From: CBDCZY01 sp965224745
GTDB lineage: Bacteria > Pseudomonadota > Gammaproteobacteria > Methylococcales > Methylomonadaceae
DNA: 64,000 nucleotides
Direction of reading: 5' to 3'
Assembly (NCBI GenBank): GCA_965224745.1
Contig: CBDCZY010000010.1
Span: 186,001 to 250,000 of the forward strand
Shown: positions 1-7,677 of the stretch, one piece after another
Position numbering within the stretch: position 1 is the stretch's first letter
Layout: each line of letters starts with the position of its first letter
The notes under the pieces: generated by a model
Database searches by the model: none
Told to the model about the DNA's origin: nothing
What the model saw: only the letters and a program-made list of their open reading frames with translations
Made by a program: the position numbers and the translations under genes

Positions 1-949
1 CTCCCTTGTCGTAATAATCTACAACCTGTTGTAACGTTTCCATGCTGCCATCATGCATATAAGGCGCTGTTAGAGTAATATTTCTGAGGGTAGGGGTTTT
101 AAATTTACCGATGTCTTTAATGATGTTAGTCACGTTGAAGCGACCGAGTTCCGAGTGTTGTTGTTCAGTAAGGCTGCTCTTATCGATAGCCTGGCCCTGT
201 TTTACTTTGCTTATAATGGTGTCCAAAACTGGTTTCAGGTGTTGCATACCGATACCGATATTGTAAAAATTATTATCGGTGAACAGAGCATGATCCCAGG
301 AAATTTCGTGACAATTGGCGCAATTACCTTTGCGTCTAAAGATTTTCAAACCTCTCGCGGCACTCTTCGACAAGGCTTTTTTGTCCCGCCCGAATAAATA
401 CCGATCATAAGCTGAATTACCTGACACCAAAGTTCGTTCGTAAGCGGCAATACTACTACCAACGTGATCAATCGTTATGTCATCAATTTCAACTTTATAA
501 ACGAGGTTGAATTGTTGCGGATAGTCGCTGTCGTTGCGAATAACCTCAATAATCTTTTGGTGGGTGGTTAATCCGTGTTCAATCGGATTGGTGAAGGGAT
601 CAAGCGCTTGTTGTTCAAGGCTACTGCGTCTGCCGTCTAAAAAAAAAGTTTGATAAAACGCAGCATTGAGAAGTGTTGGTGCGTTACGTGTACCTGTTTG
701 TCCGGCAATACCAGAAGCTACCGGCAGGCCATCGGTAAAGGCTTTCTCAGCCTTATGGCAGGTAGCGCAACTGATCGTTCCATCACCGCTGAATCGTTGA
801 TCCTGGAATAATCTTAACCCTAAGGCTATTTTTTCTGCAGTTAACTGATTGGAAGGTGGAATGGTTAAAGGAGGTAAGCCGAGGGGACTGTCGGCCACGG
901 CCGATATGGTAAAAAACAGTCCGGTCAGGAAGTAGATGATGTGAATCAT
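1..949 (-). CDS. MauG/cytochrome-c-peroxidase family dihaem protein (C-terminus outside window)
   Basis: Read on the minus strand, an open frame starts at ATG 947-949 and runs off the left edge after about 316 codons. Residues 1-20 look like a Sec signal peptide (hydrophobic, ending AVAD). Two c-type haem motifs are present, CATCH at about 61-65 and CANCH at about 210-214, with TRNAPTLLNA between them and YMHDGS near the window edge, the usual order in bacterial dihaem peroxidases and MauG relatives. Family members act in the periplasm, reducing peroxide with electrons from small cytochromes or oxidising a partner protein. The OBAP-like lipoprotein gene lies 67 bp upstream in the same direction, so the two may be cotranscribed. 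The family is clear; peroxidase versus MauG-type activity cannot be decided from this fragment. Confidence 0.9.
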   Translation of the reverse strand, partial: MIHIIYFLTGLFFTISAVADSPLGLPPLTIPPSNQLTAEKIALGLRLFQDQRFSGDGTISCATCHKAEKAFTDGLPVASGIAGQTGTRNAPTLLNAAFYQTFFLDGRRSSLEQQALDPFTNPIEHGLTTHQKIIEVIRNDSDYPQQFNLVYKVEIDDITIDHVGSSIAAYERTLVSGNSAYDRYLFGRDKKALSKSAARGLKIFRRKGNCANCHEISWDHALFTDNNFYNIGIGMQHLKPVLDTIISKVKQGQAIDKSSLTEQQHSELGRFNVTNIIKDIGKFKTPTLRNITLTAPYMHDGSMETLQQVVDYYDKG

Positions 950-1016
950 TGATGGCTCCCATACAGCCAACAGGGCGTTTAACAACGCCTTGTTGACTTT
1001 AATTTTCTAAATAATA

Positions 1017-1604
1017 CTAATCCTGCTCTGGCATATCCTGAACGATCATGACGTAAGGTTCGCCAATGGGAAACTTATCATCGACATTTTGAAAATAAAC
1101 TACTTTGCCGTAGGTTTCGTTAACAGCTGGTAAGACTTTAGCCGCTTCTTCAGCAGTCATGTCAGGAAAAGTTGCATGCGCTCTAGGTACTTCAACGCGG
1201 TGATAATGCCAATATTTTTTTTCTTCTTTAGGTAACGTTTTGTATTGAGCAGTAGTAATAATGTATTCAAAACCGATCGGCTTATCTTGGTCTTTCATGC
1301 CGGAGTGAAACATCAAACAAAGAAAAGTCTCATCTTCATAAGCTTTGCAATGATGGTGGACGATTACCTGTAATTTGGGATCATCAACCGAATGGGTATC
1401 GGGTTTTATATGTCTTATGGCTTGAATATGGAGATCATTGAACCCTAAGTGGTTAGGATATTCTTTTTGTCTGGGGTTTAGGGTCTCGTTATAAAGCTTT
1501 GATTCGGTGGGCATCACTTTGGCGAGCGGTGATTTTTTTTCGGAATTGGCACAACCGGACATCAATGCTAAGCATACAGTGCTTATTAGTAAATTTTTAT
1601 TCAT
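1017..1604 (-). CDS. DUF1264/OBAP-family lipoprotein
   Basis: A 195-residue protein with a lipoprotein signal peptide: the hydrophobic stretch at 4-17 ends in the lipobox LMSGC, with Cys18 as the likely acylated residue. The body has features I associate with the DUF1264 / oil-body-associated-protein family: the paired histidines in VIVHHHCK (about 82-89), IGFEYIIT (about 110-117), and an EEKKYWHYHRVEV segment (about 127-139). Bacterial members have no established function that I know of; the conserved histidines could bind a metal, which is inference. It lies upstream of the dihaem peroxidase and downstream of an outer-membrane barrel gene, all on the minus strand, so a shared envelope role is plausible but unproven. 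Confidence 0.75.
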   Translation of the reverse strand: MNKNLLISTVCLALMSGCANSEKKSPLAKVMPTESKLYNETLNPRQKEYPNHLGFNDLHIQAIRHIKPDTHSVDDPKLQVIVHHHCKAYEDETFLCLMFHSGMKDQDKPIGFEYIITTAQYKTLPKEEKKYWHYHRVEVPRAHATFPDMTAEEAAKVLPAVNETYGKVVYFQNVDDKFPIGEPYVMIVQDMPEQD

Positions 1605-1902
1605 GGTAGTCCTCGTATTGCAAAAAAAATGAAAGATATGAAATAATTTTCAGATCTTCAATGTCTATTTTAGCAATGACTGTACCATTTCTTTAAAAGT
1701 TATTATAACTTATTGATAATAAGCATAAAACATTGATGTTTTTAAAAGCTATTTAGGTCGTTTTTAATAACTATGTTTCATAATTAGTTGTAGTATGAAA
1801 CGCATGAAACAAATATGAACTACAAAATGTTTTCAAATTAACGGATAATCGAAAACTAACAAACTAAGGTCTTTCAACGAATAGTAGACAACCAAAGAGG
1901 CA
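1605..1902. other. AT-rich intergenic region upstream of the OBAP-like gene
   Basis: About 300 bases of very AT-rich sequence between two minus-strand genes. It must hold the promoter of the lipoprotein gene unless that gene is read through from the barrel gene. I see no convincing hairpin, repeat or open frame. Confidence 0.4.
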
Positions 1903-2934
1903 TTAGAAGTGATGCTCAATGCCTAACCAAACGTTTTGATTACTAACACTGTCTTCTTCGAAGCTAAACTTTCTTTCACCGTATTCCCAGCCTAATTTGA
2001 TGGCTGTGTGTTCGTCTAGATCGTATAATAACTCAATTTCCCCTTGGTAAAGGTTTTCGGTTGCCCCCCGGTGAAGGTCATTGGTATAAAGACTTTTAAA
2101 GTCATTGTGTTCGTAATCAATGACCAGTAGTAATTGCAATTTGGGCATGACCTGAATTTCTAACTCAGCAGACGCATAGTGGTTTACGTAGGAGATGTCA
2201 TCTTCAAAAGTAATATTTTTTCTGTGATCAGAGCTGCCTTGCTCATAATGGTAGCCTAACAATAATTCGATATCGGGTGTTAGCGCCCACTCAAGATGCG
2301 GGCCTACAGTCCAAAATATGGTATCCCGATGCCGAAAAGGCTCATCGTAATCACGAAAACCAAAACGCGTTAGCCATCTGGCTTGTATGGTCTCACTCAG
2401 ATCCTGGTCGATATGTACGGCCCAAATATGACTGGTCAAGCGTTCCTCCAATTCAACTCCGTGCATTTTTTCTGCGACTAATTCATTGTTACCGAGAAAG
2501 AGATCGGGCACTAAATTATAGTAAAAGCTAACTTTGGTTTCGGGTCCCAAGTGCTGACTCGCTTTAATTTCATAAAAGCCATGGGTAAAAGAAGACTGGT
2601 CGATAAAAACATAGCCGCCAGCATCCAGTGATAACTCCATCTCGCCTAGTCCATTTTCGCCAGACCAAGTGACTTCCGCGCTGGGCTCATAGATAAAATC
2701 GCTGCCTTGATTGGGACTATCCACCACCGGCTGAGTCGGGTCTTCTTTTAGTGATAATCGACGTGTTACCGAAAACAACCCAACGTCATCGGTATAATAA
2801 GCGCTGGTATCCAACTTAGCATCCCATTCCGCGATGGACCGGGAACTAACAAGCACACATGAAAAAAGAGCTGTTTTCCCTAGCGTGATTAATTTTTCCT
2901 TAAAGAAATTCATAGGTTTTATATTTCTCATCAA
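1903..2934 (-). CDS. Putative outer-membrane beta-barrel protein
   Basis: 343 residues. The basic N-terminus, the hydrophobic stretch at about 18-33 and a cleavage-like site before AEWDAKLD indicate export. The mature part consists of alternating hydrophobic/polar strands with many aromatic residues and no transmembrane helices. It ends in HHF, the terminal Phe typical of substrates of the BAM outer-membrane assembly machinery. Repeated strand-turn units (for example HLEWALTPDIELLLGYHYEQG) support a barrel of about 14-16 strands. I do not recognise a specific porin family and no substrate can be assigned. The start could be Met1, Met2 or Met8. It is the first gene of a possible three-gene minus-strand group with the lipoprotein and the dihaem peroxidase. 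Confidence 0.7.
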   Translation of the reverse strand: MMRNIKPMNFFKEKLITLGKTALFSCVLVSSRSIAEWDAKLDTSAYYTDDVGLFSVTRRLSLKEDPTQPVVDSPNQGSDFIYEPSAEVTWSGENGLGEMELSLDAGGYVFIDQSSFTHGFYEIKASQHLGPETKVSFYYNLVPDLFLGNNELVAEKMHGVELEERLTSHIWAVHIDQDLSETIQARWLTRFGFRDYDEPFRHRDTIFWTVGPHLEWALTPDIELLLGYHYEQGSSDHRKNITFEDDISYVNHYASAELEIQVMPKLQLLLVIDYEHNDFKSLYTNDLHRGATENLYQGEIELLYDLDEHTAIKLGWEYGERKFSFEEDSVSNQNVWLGIEHHF

Positions 2935-3189
2935 TTATGTCAAAAAAAGCTTTGGTCAGTTGAAGTAATCGAAATAAATATAAGCAACTTCTAAACCACT
3001 CTATATATAGACTTTATATTGAGGGGTTTATAGTTGTTGACGAGGCCGAGCTTGCTAATATAAAATCCGCCATGTTTCATGTTGAAACGTTGAAAGCAAA
3101 GGAATATTTCCCCATAGACAGCCAGTTGATCAGTTTTGGTTAGTCCTTAGTTTTTAAAAGGAATGGATCTTAACGATACTCTCTATACT

Positions 3190-3437
3190 GAAGCAGAACA
3201 CAGCATTTGTCTGTCCTATGGAGAATGTATTGGCTGTTTATAAACAGCCAATTGATGCCAATTTCCCGGTGGTTTGTATGGATGAGAGCAGCTTACAATG
3301 CATTAAAAAAGTTCGAGAGCCGTTATACCCGCCAAGGCGGGAAGTCCGGAACGCTATGATGCGGAATATAAGCGTAATGGTGTCGCTCACCTGATCCAGT
3401 TTTCAGCACCCTTTATCGGCTGGAGGTGCTGACTCAT
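3190..3437 (+). pseudogene. IS630-family transposase remnant (frameshifted)
   Basis: One frame reads LKQNTAFVCPMENVLAVYKQ and then VVCMDES, matching the IS630/Tc1-type segment that precedes and contains the second catalytic Asp. Around 3330-3340 the homology moves to another frame (SPERYDAEYKRNGVAHL, ending GWRC and a stop). The N-terminal third, the C-terminus and recognisable inverted repeats are missing, so this is a dead fragment. It abuts the truncated cassette gene that follows and may have been involved in its truncation. Confidence 0.75.
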
Positions 3438-3524
3438 GAAAATAGTGACTGATTAATGGAATGAAATAGGCTTCAACCCATTGATCATTTTTACTGCGCT
3501 ATAGGTAGTGCTTGCAGGATTTAG

Positions 3525-3893
3525 GTTTTAAGTAATGACAAAAATCAATTTTCAAGGTATTTACTTTTTAAAAAACAACTAAATGAACAAGGCATAACGA
3601 ATGCTAATATTAGTGATTGTTTTGATCTAATTGATTGGAAAATTGAAATAGAATCTTCTGGTCCAACAGGAATAAGAAAGGCAACTTCATTTTCTTTTGG
3701 CATCTTAGCTGGAATATTTGCTGCTCTTTGGAAACAATTGGATATTAAGGCATTATTACTTATTCTTATTGTATTTAGTATGGTAATGGTAATTCTATTT
3801 TTAAACCTGATTGCAATTTTATTTCCTTCCAATGCAGAAAGATTGAGAGAGCTGAAATACTTTATGTTATTGTATCGTTGTAAAAAAACATAA
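3525..3893 (+). pseudogene. 5'-truncated membrane-protein gene of an integron-type cassette
   Basis: A plus-strand frame is open from 3525 (after a TAG) to TAA 3891-3893 and lacks a start codon near its beginning, so the 5' end appears lost. It encodes about 120 residues with two hydrophobic segments: FSFGILAGIFAAL, then a longer stretch from LLLILIVFSMV to LIAILF. The C-terminus is basic. The frame ends inside the first core box of the attC site that follows, exactly as cassette genes end. The product is unrecognised. An open frame on the opposite strand (3545-3832) overlaps it and is judged a shadow. Confidence 0.5.
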
Positions 3894-3985
3894 CAATAGC
3901 TTCCAGCGGACTGCCGTAAGCGTCACGAACTTTTGCTATCGCAAAATTCGCGCCCTTACGGCAACCGATGAAGCCGACGTTAGGC
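3888..3985 (+). repeat. attC: attC recombination site (integron cassette 59-base element)
   Basis: The site begins with an inverse-core-like ACATAAC (3888-3894) and ends with GTTAGGC (3979-3985), a perfect match to the GTTRRRY core. Between them the arms are imperfectly self-complementary: AGCTTC pairs with GAAGCC, TGCCGTAAG pairs exactly with CTTACGGCA, and the tip CGAACTTTTGC folds onto GCAAAATTCG. This single-stranded hairpin with unpaired bases is the substrate of integron integrases. The upstream gene stops inside the first box, and the next gene starts 24 bp after the last one. Confidence 0.85.
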
Positions 3986-4009
3986 TAATAAATTTCAATT
4001 GAGGAAATA

Positions 4010-4789
4010 ATGACAAAGCGGCATAGAATACAATTTCCAAAGGACGAATTAACCAACATTAATCAAGACGAAAGCTATTTCTACCTTCAAGAATCAGGTG
4101 GTAAGAGGAAAATAAGGTTCCACGACTACGATGAAATATATCAACTGCCAGGCCTGTATGAACAAATATTTTATGACCGTCTAAAATGCACATCGCCTAG
4201 TAAAGTAGCATCAATACTTGAATCCGCCGTAAAACAATATCAAAATAATTTTTCTGAACTTAGGATATTGGATTTAGGAGCAGGCAATGGAATGATGGGA
4301 GAGGAATTAAAGAAGCATGGTGTTTCTCGCTTAATAGGCGTAGATATAATTTCCGAGGCTTACGATGCAGCGATTCGAGATAGACCTGGGGTATATGATG
4401 CATATTATGTTGAGGATTTTACAGCTTTAGAGAAAGACAAAAAGGAAGAAATCGCATCGTGGCAATGTGATTGCATGGTAACAGTTGCCGCACTTGGTTT
4501 CAATGATATTCCAACGAAAGCATTTTTGGAAGCGTTTAATATAATTAAAAGCAACGCATGGGTGGCTTTTAATATCAAGGATACCTTCTTTGATATAAGC
4601 GATGAATCAGGATTCTCAAAAATGATTAGGGAATTAATATTTTCCAAATATCTTGATGTTTATTACATAGAACGCTATCGACATAGATTATCAATTGAGG
4701 GAGAGCCACTGTATTACTTTGCGATAACAGGGTGGAAAACGGCAAATGTTCCCGACGACTTTATGGAGTCAAAAGGCATCATGGCATAA
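4010..4789 (+). CDS. Cassette-borne class I SAM-dependent methyltransferase
   Basis: 259 residues. The nucleotide-binding motif I, LDLGAGNG, lies at about 87-94. An acidic end of strand 2 (GVDI, about 113-116) and a later AFNIKDTFF strand complete a Rossmann-type methyltransferase core. The 80-residue N-terminal extension is unassigned. GAGG lies five bases before the ATG. The gene sits directly after the attC core and its own stop TAA overlaps GCATAAC (4784-4790), the start of what should be a second attC. The rest of that site is gone, cut by the IS3 remnant. Methyltransferases are common cargo of chromosomal integron arrays; the substrate here is unknown. Low GC matches the surrounding DNA. 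Confidence 0.8.
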   Translation: MTKRHRIQFPKDELTNINQDESYFYLQESGGKRKIRFHDYDEIYQLPGLYEQIFYDRLKCTSPSKVASILESAVKQYQNNFSELRILDLGAGNGMMGEELKKHGVSRLIGVDIISEAYDAAIRDRPGVYDAYYVEDFTALEKDKKEEIASWQCDCMVTVAALGFNDIPTKAFLEAFNIIKSNAWVAFNIKDTFFDISDESGFSKMIRELIFSKYLDVYYIERYRHRLSIEGEPLYYFAITGWKTANVPDDFMESKGIMA

Positions 4790-4879
4790 CGAACTAGATA
4801 CTGTCTTAAAAATCAACACCCTTTTAATTTGATGTGGCTACACTAAACCGGACACACAATATAAAAAACCTGAAAAGGA

Positions 4880-5152
4880 AAAATGTGTCTAAAAATGAAT
4901 GATTAACTAAAAAAACCAAATACCTAACCATCAGAATTTAGAGAACATCTATCAAGTTAGCTCTTGAATCTGATCAACCTATCGCTCAAACAGCCCGAGA
5001 TTTGGGTGTAAATCCTAATACAATTCATACTTGGATCAATAAATATTCAAAACCGAAAACGGCTGTAGCAAGAACGGATGAACATATTTATGATGAAAAT
5101 AAACGCCTGAAGAAAGAGTTAGCGAGAATGACACAGGAGCGTGACTTATAGT
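4880..5152 (+). pseudogene. IS3-family OrfA remnant
   Basis: From about 4960 one frame reads IKLALESDQPIAQTARDLG and continues VNPNTIHTWINKYSK, then a coiled-coil-like ENKRLKKELARMTQERDL before TAG at 5150-5152. This is the helix-turn-helix and leucine-zipper part of an IS3-family OrfA. An in-frame stop just upstream of this stretch and the absence of OrfB show it is dead. The left part, from about 4840 (GGCTACACTAAACCGGACAC), may be an old terminal repeat, but no partner end was found. Confidence 0.75.
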
Positions 5153-5384
5153 CTATACCCATTCATCCGGGCATCATAATTGTCGTCAGATGGGACAAGA
5201 TAATTGACGCGAGACACAATGCCAAATGACATGTGCTAACTTTTCAAATCGACTCATTGTTATTTCCTCTTTCTTGAATTGGTGGCTCAACTCAAGATGA
5301 GGTTGTAACATTGAGTCATTTCAACGGCACAGCCTTTTGATCTGACCACGCCCATAGGACGTAGTTTTCTAAGTTAGAATAAAT
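5153..5384. other. Unassigned intergenic debris between IS3 remnant and IS1
   Basis: About 230 bases with no open frame, RNA gene or repeat that I can recognise. It may be further decayed mobile DNA. Confidence 0.3.
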
Positions 5385-6148
5385 GGCATTGCTAATTTAG
5401 TATAGTTAACGTTCCATTTCTTTTATGCATTAAGAGTAATATAGACAGCTCAAGCATTCGAACACTTTTTGTGTAACATTTTGTCTTTCTTCTCATTCGT
5501 GCAAGAAAATGTCTAAAGATACTATTGTAGCCTTCAACTGTGTATGTTTCAGCTTTGGATTGAACGTGTTTTTCGCTAGGAATAAAATGTTCATAGGGCT
5601 GCCAATAATCGGTTGCTATTGTTCCATTTAATTGATCTTCAATTCCTTCCCAGAGTTTTTGTCCTGTCTGTACGCTTCGGTCGCCAACAATGAAATTGAT
5701 GAATTTTTTCCCATATCTATCAACAGCAATCCATATCCATTTATAGCTTTTTTTTGACCCACATAGGTATGCATTTCATCCATCTCAGCATAAATCACTT
5801 GTTCAGGACTTTTCAATTCGGCAACTTGCTCACCAAAGGATCTAATCCAATTTAGTACCGTGACATTGCTTACGTTCAAAACCCGACCAATTGAACGAAA
5901 CCCTAATCCTTCAAGATATAATTGAAGAGCCATCTTTCTTAAATAGAATGGTTTGGCTCCCGAGCCACTAGCAACAGTATATCGAAAATTACATTCTTTA
6001 CATTTGTAACGCTGCTTTTGTTTTACGATACCATCTTTGATGTTTTTATTAGATTTGCATTTAGGGCATTCCATTAAATTTCTCGCTCTCTTTAGAAAGA
6101 TATCAAAAATTTAATTCTAACATAAAACTATACTAAATTAGCAATGCC
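5385..6148 (-). mobile_element. IS1-family insertion sequence, copy 1 (764 bp)
   Basis: The ends are inverted repeats that share GGCATTGCTAATTTAGTATA at the outside. The element is flanked by a perfect 8-bp target duplication, GAATAAAT (5377-5384 and 6149-6156). Length, short repeats, duplication size and a frameshifted transposase all fit IS1. A same-length copy whose transposase reading is identical lies in the opposite orientation at 21449-22212. Confidence 0.95.
5392..6074 (-). CDS. IS1-family transposase InsAB' (programmed -1 frameshift), copy 1
   Basis: Translation starts at 6074. The first 109 or so codons carry a zinc-finger (CPKCKS at the N-terminus, then YKCKECNFRYT) and a helix-turn-helix (IGRVLNVSNVTVLNWI). 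At the A-run 5748-5755 a -1 shift moves the ribosome out of the short frame (which ends at 5628) into one that continues SYKWIWIAVDRYGKKF and GDRSVQTGQKLWEGI to the stop at 5392. The fused product of about 228 residues carries the catalytic domain that the short product lacks. IS1 itself uses the same kind of A6-7 slippage. The copy appears intact and potentially active. Confidence 0.85.
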
Positions 6149-6365
6149 GAATAAATGAAGGGGTCTTCAATTGGCATTTTCCAGAGACTTGTAAGGAATA
6201 ACTATCAAAAAAGCTCACTAATAATGTGAAAAATTTCGCTGAAATCCAGCTATCTTGGTGTTTTTTACGATTTTATCTGCCATATTAAACTCTCGGGGCT
6301 AGGAGCCGAATCAGTTTGCCGCGCTTGTCTTTTTCTCCCAGAAAAAAGGGGACGGTTCCGGATGG

Positions 6366-6841
6366 CAGAGCCAAACGCGTGTGCGATGATATTGTTATTA
6401 CCACATAGTGCGTCCGTTGATCTTGAGCACACACCGGTTTTCGAGTTAGATGAATTGTGGTCGTTCGTCTATAGTAAAGCAGCCAAAATTTGGGTGTGGA
6501 TCGCATTGCGTTGAGAGACTCGTGAAATTGTTGCCTTTGCCTGCGGTGATTGAAGTGAAACCACCTGTCAGGTGCTTTGGGGTCGTGTCCCTCCTATTTA
6601 TCGCCAATCCACTTGTTCTGTGTGGTGGCGTATCAAATGGTTATCCCCAGTGAGAGCAGCATCATACTGTCGTTAAGAAGCAGGTGAACCGGCTTACATT
6701 GAATTGCGGAATAATACCTTGCGATATATAGCCCGTTTTGTTTGTAAGACGCTCTCTTTTTCTAAATGCTTTTAGATGCATGAGATCTGTTTGAAGCTCT
6801 TTTTGCATTGGTATAATACTGAATTTCTTTCTAATTGCTAA
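6366..6841 (+). pseudogene. Decayed InsB of a second IS1-type element
   Basis: Plus-strand reading gives VFELDELWSFVYSKAAKIWV, then a stop, then ETREIVAFACGD, SETTCQVLWGR, NNTLRYIARFVCKTLSFSK and MHEICLKLFLHWYN. These are successive blocks of the InsB half of classical IS1. Several stops and a missing middle part show decay. Its sequence differs from the two intact IS1 copies in this window, so it comes from another lineage. Two small open frames over it (6285-6506 minus, 6450-6653 plus) are by-products. Confidence 0.75.
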
Positions 6842-6864
6842 TGACTCAAAGGCCACTTTTTCAG

Positions 6865-7635
6865 ATGACAAAGCAAAAACTATTTTTCCTAACAATATTA
6901 ACATTTACCTCACCAGTTAATGCCTTCGAGTGTTGGGGACGAATTGGCTATGGGGATACAATTAGCGCACGGGCAAATCTTGCTTTAACATGCCTTGTGT
7001 TACTTTTAACTACCCCTATGTTAAGTAACAAGTGTTTTGAAATACGCAAAGTATTTGTTACCTATTGTTTATTCATTTCAATTAGTACAATAGTTCTAAC
7101 ATTCGTGGCAGCCGGTATCCTTTGTATGATGTCAATGAAGGTGATGGGATTGATCGTTGTCTGTTTGGCATTTATTCTCGGTCCCGCTATATATCAATTT
7201 CGACACAGACCCAAAGAATCTATCAGCCAATATTCTACGGAACCGTGGCTGATATCTTTTTTAGCAACGTCCCTTTTTCTATTTATCGTATTTAAAACTA
7301 TTTTTCTCATGCGATTATCAGACATGGCGGCCAGTTTATTGATTACATCTTTCGCCTATCCTTTAACCCTGTTAATTCAGTTTTTATCCAATACTGTTAA
7401 GTTCTCTTGGTTAAAATTAACACAACCCAATAATCGGTCTATGCCGAAAAATTGGATGATACCTTGCTTTATAACTACTTTATTAATCAGCTACCCAACA
7501 GTATTAACCAGTTTCTTTGGTATGGGAGGCAGACTATCGTCTGCCATCAATTCAACGGGTCTTGTAATATTTTTTTTCGCTTATATTATAACGCTGGTAT
7601 TTTTCTCGGTAAGACCAACATTACTAGTAAAGTAG
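6865..7635 (+). CDS. Multi-pass membrane protein of unknown function
   Basis: From ATG 6865 the product is 256 residues: an N-terminal hydrophobic segment ending SPVNAFECWG (possible signal peptide), then about six further hydrophobic helices. Short basic loops, such as YQFRHRPKES near the middle, connect them. In-frame ATGs at 6835 and 6841 would add up to ten residues but lie in the tail of the IS1 remnant, so I prefer 6865. I do not recognise a family. It is convergent with the RCC1-repeat gene, whose end lies 42 bp away. The frame is intact despite sitting next to mobile debris. Confidence 0.55.
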   Translation: MTKQKLFFLTILTFTSPVNAFECWGRIGYGDTISARANLALTCLVLLLTTPMLSNKCFEIRKVFVTYCLFISISTIVLTFVAAGILCMMSMKVMGLIVVCLAFILGPAIYQFRHRPKESISQYSTEPWLISFLATSLFLFIVFKTIFLMRLSDMAASLLITSFAYPLTLLIQFLSNTVKFSWLKLTQPNNRSMPKNWMIPCFITTLLISYPTVLTSFFGMGGRLSSAINSTGLVIFFFAYIITLVFFSVRPTLLVK

Positions 7636-7677
7636 CGCTAATTATTTTTTAAGGTTCAAAAAAATACACTGGTTTTG

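Noticed and set aside
3545..3832. 95-codon minus-strand open frame
   Set aside because: It is antisense to a plus-strand frame that encodes hydrophobic helices and ends in an attC box; the plus-strand reading is better supported.
6285..6653. Two small open frames on opposite strands
   Set aside because: Both arise from the decayed IS1-type InsB and do not match its original reading frame.
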